Source: an uncultured Alistipes sp.
GTDB taxonomy: Bacteria; Bacteroidota; Bacteroidia; Bacteroidales; Rikenellaceae
Reading direction: 5' to 3'
DNA length: 64,000 nt
Assembly: GCA_900541585.1 (NCBI GenBank)
Contig: UQKD01000012.1
Span: 1 to 64,000, forward strand
The first letter of the stretch is position 1. Each line of letters starts with the position of its first letter. Of this stretch, positions 1-7,377 are shown one piece after another. Under the pieces are notes generated by a model. The model worked only from the letters and a program-made list of their open reading frames with translations. It ran no database searches and was not told the origin of the DNA. The translations under genes and the position numbers were made by a program.

Positions 1-49
1 CGTTCTTAATCTTGCGCTTGCGCAAGGTCACTGTCTTGCATTTGCTCAT
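1..49 (-). CDS. Start of a tyrosine-type integrase (partial, runs off the left edge)
   Basis: The reverse strand from 49 opens with ATG and reads MSKCKTVTLRKRKIKN before the window ends. This lysine/arginine-rich opening with a VTLRKRKIKNG-like strand resembles the N-termini of the SAM-like-domain tyrosine integrases of Bacteroidota mobile elements. Only 16 residues are visible, so no catalytic residue can be checked. Its position directly downstream of an excisionase-like gene on the same strand, at the edge of an AT-rich island, fits an integrase at the end of an integrated element. The assignment is by recollection of family N-termini. Confidence 0.5.
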   Translation of the reverse strand, partial: MSKCKTVTLRKRKIKN

Positions 50-110
50 ATTGATACTGTTTTAATTGATAATACGTTTGTGGGTGTTTCCCGAACTTTT
101 CGATGGCAAA

Positions 111-145
111 GAAACAACGTGAAACAACCGTGAGAAACGTCACGG
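111..145. repeat. Iterated GAAAC repeats and a short inverted repeat ahead of the integrase gene
   Basis: Two adjacent copies of GAAACAAC (111-118 and 121-128) are followed by a third GAAACGT. The last copy is the loop of an inverted repeat, CCGTGA (128-133) and TCACGG (140-145). The block lies between the excisionase-like gene and the integrase start, where operator or recombinase-binding sites are common. A role in control is inferred. Confidence 0.35.
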
Positions 146-190
146 ACAATCATTCTGAAATAATTTTCCAGTAATGTAGGTTGTTCATGG

Positions 191-1126
191 TTACTTGTTC
201 CTCTCTGCCATGACACGCTCCACATCGGAGCGCAAAAGCAGGTTCTTTACACCGACCTTTATCTTTTCGATGTGCTTTACCTTGACAATATGGCAGATGT
301 TGGCGGAGGAAAGCCCGTAAATCTGCTTTACCTGTTCCACGGTATAGTAGCGTTCATCATTTACAAGGTCGGTTCTGCGTAGCTCGTCCAGATGGGATTT
401 GGAATAATAGGTGCGCCCGTATTCTCTTTTGGTGGGTATCTTGTGACGATAGACGTATGCCCGGAGTGCGGAGGGCTTCATGCCGAACAATTCTTCCGCT
501 TCTTCTGTCAGGAGCCAGTCGGTAATCCTGCTTATATCAACTGACACACCGAAAAAATCGTCAATATGCTTCTTGCTGTAATAGTTCTTTCCGGCGATGC
601 GGCAGATGGGGATGCGGTTACGCTTGGCGGTGGTATAGAGCCAAGACTGCTTGACCTTATAAAGGGTCATCACCTCTTCGCCCGAATAGAAGTCCAGCAC
701 TTCATCGGTTTCCTTTTCCCTTTTTTCTTTTTTGGCAGGCAAAGAAGATGAAGCGGACTTTCCCGGTGCGGAGGTACTACCGGGTAAAACACGATGATAC
801 GGGTTGCCCTCCAGCATCCGCTCGATGTCGGCTCTGCGGATGAATGCCATGCGGCTGCTGATGCGTGAGGCTTTCAGCTTACCGAGGGCTACAAGTTTAT
901 AGACGTACTGCCGGGAGCAGCCCATGAGTGTGGCAGCTTTGGAAAAGGTGAGATACTCCTGATGCTGTATCTCCATGAGTGGTCGAGCGACTTTGAAGAG
1001 GTTGTTCTTCTGTACCGTTCTGGCTCGCTTGGCTTCCGCCTGACAAGCCTCGCTGCAATACCTTTGCATACCGCTCCGGGTTACAAACGGTTTGCCGCAA
1101 AAACTACATTTCTTGGTTACTTTCAT
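191..1126 (-). CDS. Zinc-ribbon plus multiple HTH excisionase-like DNA-binding protein
   Basis: This 311-residue protein opens with a CxxC...CxxxC cluster (CSFCGKPF, then YCSEAC), which looks like a small zinc ribbon. Three stretches resembling MerR/excisionase-type winged helices follow: residues about 57-108 (TFSKAATLMGCSRQYVYKL), about 145-195 (VMTLYKVKQSWLYTTAKR) and about 205-255 (EEAEELFGMKPSALRAYVYR), with a fourth weaker one near the C-terminus (YTVEQVKQIYGLSSANI). Proteins of this build sit beside integrases in Bacteroidota conjugative or mobilizable elements, where HTH_17 proteins act in excision or its control. Here it lies directly upstream of the integrase start on the same strand. 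GC is lower than in the chromosomal genes to the right. The exact role is inferred. Confidence 0.75.
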   Translation of the reverse strand: MKVTKKCSFCGKPFVTRSGMQRYCSEACQAEAKRARTVQKNNLFKVARPLMEIQHQEYLTFSKAATLMGCSRQYVYKLVALGKLKASRISSRMAFIRRADIERMLEGNPYHRVLPGSTSAPGKSASSSLPAKKEKREKETDEVLDFYSGEEVMTLYKVKQSWLYTTAKRNRIPICRIAGKNYYSKKHIDDFFGVSVDISRITDWLLTEEAEELFGMKPSALRAYVYRHKIPTKREYGRTYYSKSHLDELRRTDLVNDERYYTVEQVKQIYGLSSANICHIVKVKHIEKIKVGVKNLLLRSDVERVMAERNK

Positions 1127-1441
1127 ACTGCTTTATCGTTTACGTGTTCATTTCTTCAATCGTATATCTCTGAAATGGTGAACGGGTGTAAACGGAAGTC
1201 AACCGTTGTCGCCTTTCTGCACGATGTGACTGTCGCTACATATCGGGGCAATTGTTGTCGCTTATCGTAAACGGTTGTAAACTCTTGTCAACTGTCCGCA
1301 CGGTGTGACAAAAGACAAGCTCCGCAAATTCTCCACGTCAGAAATACGTCTCAAAAATATGTGGAAATTTGGGAAGCATCAAAAAGCAGCCGAAATGTGT
1401 TAAATCTTAGAATATATTGAAAATTAAAGGCTTACGATTAG
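1127..1441. other. Gene-free AT-rich spacer in the mobile element
   Basis: No convincing gene is present. The stretch holds the promoter side of the excisionase-like gene and, at about 1186-1300, the repeat cluster described separately. From about 1340 base composition becomes clearly AT-rich, which may mark a junction between two inserted pieces. Confidence 0.4.
1186..1300. repeat. Imperfect direct repeats, possible recombinase arm or attachment sites
   Basis: GTAAACGG appears twice (about 1188 and 1267). Near-copies of TTGTC plus CGCCT, CGCTT or AACTG recur at about 1205, 1254 and 1286, and CCGTTGTC also matches the inverse of part of the GTAAACGG repeat. Several spaced short repeats next to an excisionase/integrase pair resemble arm-type sites. 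Function is inferred. Confidence 0.35.
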
Positions 1442-1717
1442 ATATTTCTGGTTGGTTTTGGTTGTTATGGCGTTCTAAATACAACATCTAAAGATTTAGC
1501 AGATGGCAATCTGCAAAGGTTGTATTCTCTGAATGAGATTTTTGCGGATCAATATAATTCCCAAGATTATTATGTCGACATTCTTTCTCGTGAGGGATAT
1601 GTAATTGCTTCTTATCAAGGTCACCAGATAGAATTGACAATTACATCTTATGGGAAACGATTCTGTGAAACATCATCGTATTCACAACCGAACGTACCGA
1701 TAACCAAACAAATGTGA
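1442..1717 (+). pseudogene. Unrecognised open frame without a proper start, possible gene remnant
   Basis: An open frame runs from just after a stop at 1439-1441 to TGA at 1715-1717. There is no ATG; the earliest plausible start is a TTG at 1520, which would give 65 residues. The translation (segments such as YSLNEIFADQ and YYVDILSREG) looks like real globular protein, and upstream residues continue in the same style without a start. This suggests the 3' end of a gene whose 5' part was lost at an insertion junction. I do not recognise the family. It could also be a short gene using TTG. Confidence 0.3.
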
Positions 1718-1791
1718 TCTACAAGTGATATATCAATAGCAATTCCAAATCGTTTCATTTTTTGGATTGATATTCACAACAAAAATCAATT

Positions 1792-1842
1792 GAAAAACCG
1801 AGAAAAATCCTCATTTTTTTGACGAATTTTTCTCGGTTTTTC
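1792..1842 (-). terminator. Long perfect hairpin terminator of the rep gene
   Basis: A 17-base arm at 1792-1808 (GAAAAACCGAGAAAAAT) is perfectly inverted at 1826-1842, with a 17-base loop. It lies just past the stop of the leftward rep gene and ends in a T-rich run when read on the minus strand. Such a long perfect arm could also be a recognition structure for a single-strand replicon. Confidence 0.7.
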
Positions 1843-1860
1843 TTGTGATTGTATATTTGT

Positions 1861-2796
1861 TTACACCCCCTCAACGAGTGTATTCAACTCCTCGATAAGA
1901 GGACTACGGACTACTCCTATCGATTTGTTTTGCAATAACAATTTAGTTTGTCGTTTAATCTCCGAGAGTTGCCGTTTGTCCAGTTCTCCGATTTTAAATT
2001 GTTGATCCAATTTTTTGAAGAACTCGTTCATCCCTCCCTGTTGTTCGACCAACAATAATATTCCGATTTTGTTCAAATCCCTGATACCCTTGCAATCGGC
2101 AATATCGATCTCGTATTCGTTGACTTTGACAATATTTTGGTATACCGATCTCCAATAATCGACAATTCGATTGTAGAACGCAACATCATACAACATCGGA
2201 ACAGTCACCTTGTTCACTTTGAAAATTTGGTTGATGTGATGTTTAAAACGAAGTTCATACCGCAACAAATTCTTGTTTTGATATTCCGGTGGAATGTAAT
2301 CTTTGTGATGGATCGTCTCCTTGATCTTGTCGTAGAATACCAATTGTTTTTTGTCGGAGACCGAACTGTAATACAATCCCTCTACACCGTTGTACAACTG
2401 TTCCAGTCGTTTGTAGTAAGGCAAATTCCCCAAGTGGTAGAAATAGGATTCCGGAGGGTAGGTAACCTCAAAATTGTATGCAACATCCATCCGGGAGACA
2501 GTTGCATTGTTCAACGAGATATGCAACGTGTCGGACAATTTTTCAAATGCAAGTCGGGTGTCAGTCCTCGTAAAGTTGACCACGTTGTTCCCGTAAAGGA
2601 ACTTGCAAAGACTGCCGTTGCCGATGGATACTCCTTGTGTCGTTGTTCGGATAGTCAGATTGTCAATATGGGAAATATATGTGGTTCCAAATCGAGTGGA
2701 AACAGGTTCGGCATTCAGATCACGAGTAACCGTCTTGACAAAATTCAATTGTTGGGTATCAATTGATCGAAGGTTTATATTGATAGTATCGAACAT
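1861..2796 (-). CDS. Filamentous-phage/plasmid-type replication initiation protein (gene II/X-like)
   Basis: This 311-residue protein resembles the replication initiators of filamentous phages and related rolling-circle replicons (gene II/X, Phage_CRI-like). The visible signature is a VSRMDVAYNF strand near residue 110, a conserved stretch around LYYSS and KKQLVFYDKIKE (about 150-172) with the tyrosine/lysine pair expected of a nicking active site, then LLRYELRFK (about 190-198). These proteins nick one strand at a double-strand origin and remain covalently attached through tyrosine. Its GC content is far below that of the chromosome, which supports horizontal origin. No coat or assembly genes are seen beside it, so this is a reduced element or part of one. 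The family call rests on motif pattern only. Confidence 0.65.
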   Translation of the reverse strand: MFDTININLRSIDTQQLNFVKTVTRDLNAEPVSTRFGTTYISHIDNLTIRTTTQGVSIGNGSLCKFLYGNNVVNFTRTDTRLAFEKLSDTLHISLNNATVSRMDVAYNFEVTYPPESYFYHLGNLPYYKRLEQLYNGVEGLYYSSVSDKKQLVFYDKIKETIHHKDYIPPEYQNKNLLRYELRFKHHINQIFKVNKVTVPMLYDVAFYNRIVDYWRSVYQNIVKVNEYEIDIADCKGIRDLNKIGILLLVEQQGGMNEFFKKLDQQFKIGELDKRQLSEIKRQTKLLLQNKSIGVVRSPLIEELNTLVEGV

Positions 2797-2947
2797 GATT
2801 CAAACAAATATTTTGTATTAAAAACAATATTAATATGTGCAACGGATTCGTCGGAGGTCATCGAGTGATTCCCGGTACAAATCCACTGCATGATATTGAT
2901 ATTGTTCGCCATAGTCGTTCGATACGTTGATTTATAATATATATTCG

Positions 2948-3241
2948 TCATCGTACCCCTCCCTTATTTTTCAAATTGTACAACGTTGCTTTTTGCTGTG
3001 TTTCTTCGACGGTATCCTGTCGGTTCTGCAACAACCAATTCTCTACCTCCTCCTTGTCGAAGAAGATTTTTTTGCCGTTCGGTTTATGAAACGGGATCAC
3101 CCGTTCACTGGTCAGGTGATACAAGTAGTCTTTACTCAGTCCGTACATCAACGATACTTCGTCGGGTGTCAATACGGTTTTGTTGTTCAACAACAACAAT
3201 TGTTTAATCTCTTGTAGTTCAGTTTGTAATTCTGTTCTCAT
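2948..3241 (-). CDS. Small HTH (excisionase/MerR-like) DNA-binding protein
   Basis: This 97-residue protein has an N-terminal coiled stretch (residues 1-20) followed by an HTH_17-type winged helix: LTPDEVSLMYGLSKDYLYHL, a VIPFHKPNGKKIFF wing and VENWLLQNR (about residues 24-75). This is the usual form of excisionase-like regulators in Bacteroidota mobile elements. It lies 151 bases upstream of the rep gene on the same strand, so the two may be co-transcribed, and it may control copy number or excision. It shares the AT-rich composition of rep. Confidence 0.7.
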   Translation of the reverse strand: MRTELQTELQEIKQLLLLNNKTVLTPDEVSLMYGLSKDYLYHLTSERVIPFHKPNGKKIFFDKEEVENWLLQNRQDTVEETQQKATLYNLKNKGGVR

Positions 3242-3572
3242 ATTTATGAAATTTTAATTTTTAATTAATATTTATATATAGTATATCATCGGTTTTTGCT
3301 TTTGATTAAAAAATTGCAACAAAAAATCCCCAACCAGTCAAGGTTGAGGATTCGCAAGAATCTATGTATTAATATCTTATATCTGTGAAAAAATCGTAGA
3401 AATTAGATATTTTTGTTACCAATTTGTTACTCTCAATACGTCGCCTTGAGCGTAATTAATTGATTATCAATTAAAAGATTAAATACATGCAGAAATATAC
3501 AACCTTTTCGGCAAATAGCAAAAGCGGCCGTCTTTTTTTTCGGCCGGAGACCCGATTCGGGGCGCATTTGCG
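3242..3572. other. AT-rich junction region between mobile element and chromosome
   Basis: No gene is seen. It contains two overlapping hairpins: ATCCCCAACC/GGTTGAGGAT at 3326-3351, followed on the minus strand by a T run, and GATTC-GCAA-GAATC at 3349-3362. There is also an AT-rich palindromic stretch at 3457-3473 and a 14-base motif at 3463-3476 that recurs inverted at 60-73. Composition jumps from AT-rich to GC-rich at about 3480-3520, taken as the element/chromosome boundary. The terminator of the histidine kinase gene lies at 3522-3549. Confidence 0.5.
3522..3549 (-). terminator. Terminator of the histidine kinase gene
   Basis: CGGCCG at 3525-3530 pairs with CGGCCG at 3541-3546 across a T/A-rich loop, followed on the minus strand by CTTTTG. 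It lies just past the stop of the leftward kinase gene. Confidence 0.45.
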
Positions 3573-5492
3573 CTATTCGACGGGGATCGTCAGCAGAAAC
3601 CGCGCTCCGGGGACGTGCCGCGTGTCGAGGCGCACGTCGCCGCCCAGCGTGCGGGCGATCAGCCGGCACACGGACAGTCCCAGCCCGAGGCCCTGGCCGT
3701 AGGGGTCGATTTTGACGAAGCGGTCGAAGATGTGTTCCTGCTCTCCTTCGGGGACGCCCGGGCCGGAATCCTCAACGGCGAAGGTGACGCTCCGGCCGTC
3801 CTGTGCCACGGCGTAGGAGAGCGATACCGTTCCGTCCTGTCCGGTGAACCGCACGGCGTTGCGCAGCAGTTCGGTGAGCGCTTTGGTGAGCAGCACGCAC
3901 GAGGTTCCGGCCGTGAATTTCTCGCGTTCCGGAAGGAACCGGATCGCGGTCTCCGCCATGCCGTGTTTCGAAAGCCCGCGGATGCACTCCCGGCAGCAGG
4001 CGTTGATGTCGGCCTGCGCACTGACGGGCGGGGTGTCCGACGATTCGAGGTCGGCGATGTAGAGCACGTCGTCCACGAGTTTCTGCAGGAACCCGCTGTT
4101 CTCGCGTATGATGTCGATGTAGGCATCGCGCTCGGGGTCGTTTTCCGGGGCCGTCGAGGCCAGTTCGGCGAATCCGACGATCGCGTTCAGCGGGGTGTTG
4201 ATTTCGTGGGTGATGTTGCGGATGAAGACGCCCTTCATGCGGCTGGCCTGCTCGGCGGCGTGTTTGGCATGGGCCAGGCGGCGGTTGAGGCGCGTCAGGA
4301 TGAAGATGAATATCGAAGCCAGCAGCAGGATGACACCCAAACTGATCTCGAACACGCGGGCGCGGCGCAGCCGTTCGGCCTGGGCCTGCTGCTGCGCTTC
4401 GGCCTTTTCGCGGTCGAGGCGTTCGACGTCGAACAGCGTGGCGAATTCGTTCAGCGTCTCCCGGTTGCTCTGGTCGTATTTCTTTTGTGCGAGAGCCATT
4501 TGCCGCGAGAGGTCCTCGGCCGAAGCCTTGTAGTTGCCCAGTTTGTAATTGATCGCGGCCCGGGTTCCGAGCATCGGGATATAGAAATAATGTGTGCTGT
4601 CCCGGGTTTTTTCATAGGGGGCCAGCTGTTTGTTGACGATTTCCAGCGCCTTGTGCAGTTCGCCGGAGTGCTTGTAGATGGAGAGTTCGATCTCTCTGAC
4701 CTTGTTTTCCGAGGCGTATCCGTTGCTCCCGTCACGGATTTCGCGCAGGAGCTGCCGGGCGCGTGCAAACTCCCCTTCCTCGGCATGGAGATTCGCTTGG
4801 GCGATGCGCACGCGCCAGATATGTTCGGGGAGCAGGATGGTCTTCTCGGCCATTCGGAGCGCTCTCTCGGACTGGTCGTATTTCCGCTGCTGGGTGTACA
4901 TCTCGCCGAGTTGGAGGTAAAGGTCGGAGACGTCCACCTCTTTCAGCCCGTTCCGCTCGGCGACATCGATGGCCTTGAGGTAGGTGTCGATGGCCGTATT
5001 GTAGAGCGATTTGGTCCGGTAAATGTGTCCTAAATGCTTGTATGCCTCGGCAATGGCCGGTTTGTAGTCGTCCCGGATGGCCTGGTCGAGGAAGCGTTCC
5101 AATTCATATTGGGCGAGGGTGTATTTGCTGTACTTGGTGTAGTAGGAGATCAGTCGTGTCCAGACGAAATAGTAGTGCGTCGGCTGGTTGTGCTGGCGGG
5201 TGAACTGCTGGGTGCGCGCCACCCACACTTTGACCGAGTCGAATTTGTTGGTGTAATAGTAGTAGTCGGTTTTCAGGCACAGTGCTACGGCCTGCATGCG
5301 GCGGTTCTGTTTTTCGCCCGCGAGACGGAACATGGTGTCGGCCTTGAGCAGCATTTCCGGGTCCTGTTTGTGGCGGTTGCACCAGCGGTAGTAAGCTACG
5401 AGCGTGCTGTCGAGACCGTCGGCCGAGGATTGGGCGGCAACCGGCGATACCGATGCTGCCAGTATCACCAGAAGTAGCAGGGCGTTTTTCAT
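3573..5492 (-). CDS. TPR-containing membrane sensor histidine kinase
   Basis: This 639-residue protein has a signal peptide (1-20, ending VAAQ), a long extracytoplasmic helical region with tetratricopeptide-like repeats (about 30-345; for example YKPAIAEAYKHLGHIY and YLQLGEMYTQQRKYDQSERAL), a coiled linker (about 355-378) and one membrane segment (about 381-400). The cytoplasmic kinase core follows: phospho-acceptor H429 in RNITHEINTPLNAIVGFAEL, N545 of the N box (ELLRNAVRF), EDSGPGVP (574-581) and GLGLGL (601-606). All key residues are intact. There is no receiver domain and no response regulator gene beside it, so it is an orphan kinase whose partner must be elsewhere. The N-terminal repeats suggest sensing by protein contact or a periplasmic ligand. 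A good promoter precedes it. Confidence 0.9.
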   Translation of the reverse strand: MKNALLLLVILAASVSPVAAQSSADGLDSTLVAYYRWCNRHKQDPEMLLKADTMFRLAGEKQNRRMQAVALCLKTDYYYYTNKFDSVKVWVARTQQFTRQHNQPTHYYFVWTRLISYYTKYSKYTLAQYELERFLDQAIRDDYKPAIAEAYKHLGHIYRTKSLYNTAIDTYLKAIDVAERNGLKEVDVSDLYLQLGEMYTQQRKYDQSERALRMAEKTILLPEHIWRVRIAQANLHAEEGEFARARQLLREIRDGSNGYASENKVREIELSIYKHSGELHKALEIVNKQLAPYEKTRDSTHYFYIPMLGTRAAINYKLGNYKASAEDLSRQMALAQKKYDQSNRETLNEFATLFDVERLDREKAEAQQQAQAERLRRARVFEISLGVILLLASIFIFILTRLNRRLAHAKHAAEQASRMKGVFIRNITHEINTPLNAIVGFAELASTAPENDPERDAYIDIIRENSGFLQKLVDDVLYIADLESSDTPPVSAQADINACCRECIRGLSKHGMAETAIRFLPEREKFTAGTSCVLLTKALTELLRNAVRFTGQDGTVSLSYAVAQDGRSVTFAVEDSGPGVPEGEQEHIFDRFVKIDPYGQGLGLGLSVCRLIARTLGGDVRLDTRHVPGARFLLTIPVE

Positions 5493-5514
5493 TACATTTT
5501 GGGCTAAAAGTGCA

Positions 5515-5546
5515 CAAAATTAGCCGCAAAAACCGAAAAAACCAAA
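5515..5546 (-). promoter_or_regulatory. Bacteroidota-type promoter for the histidine kinase
   Basis: Read on the minus strand, TTTG (complement of 5543-5546) is followed after 20 bases by TAATTTTG (complement of 5515-5522). This fits the TTTG/TAnnTTTG sigma-ABfr consensus with normal spacing, 23 bases before the start codon. Confidence 0.65.
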
Positions 5547-5571
5547 TAAAAAAGTATATAAATTCGCTTTT

Positions 5572-6123
5572 TTAAGGATTATAACGGGCTGTTTTTTCCG
5601 TCAGCATCTCTTCTTCGAGCAGGGAGAGGGCCGCCGAACCGGCCTTGCGGATGACTTTGCTGCGGTTGCCTCTTACGCGGATCAGCCGCGACACGGTGCG
5701 TTCGGGCGAACTGACGGCGATCCAGACCGAACCCACCGGGAGTTCGGGCGTGCCGCCGGAAGGGCCTGCGATGCCGGTGGTGGCGATTCCGTAATGGGCG
5801 TCGGCGGCATGGCGGACTCCCTCGGCCATTTTGCGCACGATCTCTTCGCTCACAACGCCGTAGCGGGCGATGGTGTCGCGGGAGATGCCCAGCAGCAGTT
5901 CTTTCGTCTGGTTCCAGTAGGCCACCACGCCGCCTTTGAAATAGGCCGAGGCGCCGGGCATGGCCGTGAACCGCGCGGCAATGGTCCCGCCCGTGCAACT
6001 TTCGGCCACGGCGAGCGTCTGCGTACGGTCGGTCAGCAGGCGGTGGACTCTCTTTTCCGGTTTGAAGCAGTTGCAGGAGGCTGTCAGGGAGAGCGCAGCC
6101 AGCATGACGAGCAGTTTATTCAT
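5572..6123 (-). CDS. CinA C-terminal (nicotinamide-nucleotide amidase-type) domain as a predicted lipoprotein
   Basis: This 183-residue protein is a single CinA-C/PncC-type domain (about 24-175) with the family motifs AESCTGGTIAARFTAMPGAS, a VVAYWNQTKELLLGI stretch, YGIATTGIAGPSGGTPELPV and a closing helix. The family hydrolyses nicotinamide mononucleotide to nicotinate mononucleotide and ammonia in the cytoplasm. Residues 1-17 form a signal peptide with the lipobox LTASC (Cys17), which would send this copy to the periplasm or outer membrane. It starts 12 bases after the stop of full-length cinA, whose own C-terminal domain is closely similar, so it looks like a duplication that gained an export signal. 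No in-frame start at a position removing the signal keeps the full domain. Activity outside the cytoplasm is unproven. Confidence 0.8.
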   Translation of the reverse strand: MNKLLVMLAALSLTASCNCFKPEKRVHRLLTDRTQTLAVAESCTGGTIAARFTAMPGASAYFKGGVVAYWNQTKELLLGISRDTIARYGVVSEEIVRKMAEGVRHAADAHYGIATTGIAGPSGGTPELPVGSVWIAVSSPERTVSRLIRVRGNRSKVIRKAGSAALSLLEEEMLTEKTARYNP

Positions 6124-6135
6124 GGCTGGAGGTGT

Positions 6136-7377
6136 TTAGTTTCCATTCAGGCAGTCGCGCAGCAGGCCGATGGCGAAGGCGCCGGCGCGGTCGATGATCT
6201 GTCCCCGGTCGGTTCCGCACTGTTTGAGGATTGCGACTGTCTTCCGGGGTGTCGCCACGGCGATCCACACCGTACCGACCGGTTTTTCCGCCGAGCCGCC
6301 CGAGGGTCCTGCGATCCCGGTGGTGGCCACGGCGTAGTCGGCGCCTGCCGCGCGGCGGACGCCCTCGGCCATCTGGCGGGCCACCTGCTCGCTCACGGCT
6401 CCGTAGCGGGCGATGTCCGCGGGGTCGACGCCCAGCAGTTCGGCTTTGGATTCGTTGCTGTACGACACCACTCCGCAGAGGAAGTAGGCCGAAGCGCCGG
6501 GCATGGCCGTGAACCGTGCGGCGATCGAGCCGCCCGTGCAGCTTTCGGCCGCGGCGAGCGTCAGCCCGCGCGCGGTGAGTATTTTGTGCACCGCCTCCTG
6601 CATGGTCGCGGTTTCGAACCCGAGGATGTTGTGGGGGATGATCTTGCGCAGGGCCTCGAACCGGCTCTCGATTTCGCGGGCGACGCTCTCGCCCTCCACC
6701 TCGTAGGCCGACAGGCGCAGGCGCACCGCGCCCGGATTGGGCAGGTAGGCCAGTTTCAGGTACGGGGGCAGGGCGTTTTCCCACGCTTCGATGCGCTTGG
6801 CGAGCATCGATTCGGGCAGTCCCGCGGTGATCATCGTGCGGTGGATGATCTGCCGCAGCGCGAAGCGGGCCTTCAGGCGGGGCATCACCTCGTCCTCCAT
6901 CAGGTGTTCCATTTCAAACGGCACGCCCGGCAGCGAGACGATCACGTGTCCGTCGCGCTCGAACCACATGCCCGGCGCCGTGCCGTGGGCGTTGAACAGC
7001 ACCGTGCAGCATGCGGGGACCATTGCCTGCGAGCGGTTGAGCTCGTTGAACTCGATACCGCGTTCGGTGAGCATCTTCTCGACGTGCACGGCTACTTGTT
7101 CGTCGTAGCGCATGTCGCTGCGGAACATCTCCGCGAGGGTCTTTTTGGTGATGTCGTCCTTCGTGGGGCCGAGTCCCCCGGTGACGACGGTCACCTCCGA
7201 TGCGGCGAGGGCGCGCTCTGCCGTTTCGATGATTTGCGTGCGGTCGTCGCCGATCGAGATTTTCTCGCGGACCACGATGCCCGCCGCATTGAGGTGCTTG
7301 GCGATGGAGACCGAGTTGGTGTCCACGATCTGCCCGATGAGTATTTCGTCGCCGATGGTGATGATTGTCGCTTTCAT
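6136..7377 (-). CDS. cinA: CinA: MoCF-like domain fused to nicotinamide-nucleotide amidase
   Basis: This 413-residue protein has the usual two-part build. The N-terminal molybdopterin-binding-like (MoaB/COG1058) domain shows ITIGDEILIGQIVDTNS (6-22) and VTGGLGPTKDDITKKTLAE (about 65-83); it is typically a pyrophosphatase for ADP-ribose or related nucleotides. A middle region follows, then the amidase domain from about 255 on with AAESCTGGSIAARFTAMPGAS, YSNESKAELLGV and TTGIAGPSGGSAEKPVGTVW. It serves pyridine-nucleotide salvage in the cytoplasm. Its start overlaps the end of pyrD by 4 bases and a lipoprotein paralogue of its C-terminal domain follows 12 bases later, so pyrD, cinA and the paralogue form one operon. 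Confidence 0.93.
   Translation of the reverse strand: MKATIITIGDEILIGQIVDTNSVSIAKHLNAAGIVVREKISIGDDRTQIIETAERALAASEVTVVTGGLGPTKDDITKKTLAEMFRSDMRYDEQVAVHVEKMLTERGIEFNELNRSQAMVPACCTVLFNAHGTAPGMWFERDGHVIVSLPGVPFEMEHLMEDEVMPRLKARFALRQIIHRTMITAGLPESMLAKRIEAWENALPPYLKLAYLPNPGAVRLRLSAYEVEGESVAREIESRFEALRKIIPHNILGFETATMQEAVHKILTARGLTLAAAESCTGGSIAARFTAMPGASAYFLCGVVSYSNESKAELLGVDPADIARYGAVSEQVARQMAEGVRRAAGADYAVATTGIAGPSGGSAEKPVGTVWIAVATPRKTVAILKQCGTDRGQIIDRAGAFAIGLLRDCLNGN

Noticed and set aside
2137..2766. A 209-codon plus-strand frame opposite the rep gene
   Set aside because: It overlaps the whole well-supported Rep and its translation shows no domain.
3487..3702. Short plus-strand frame at the island boundary beginning MQKYTTF
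   Set aside because: Most of it is antisense to the kinase end and its translation is Arg/Pro/Ser-rich; the start region is AT-rich non-coding DNA.
3615..5033. A 472-codon open frame opposite the histidine kinase
   Set aside because: Antisense shadow; no recognisable domain and the kinase motifs on the minus strand are complete.
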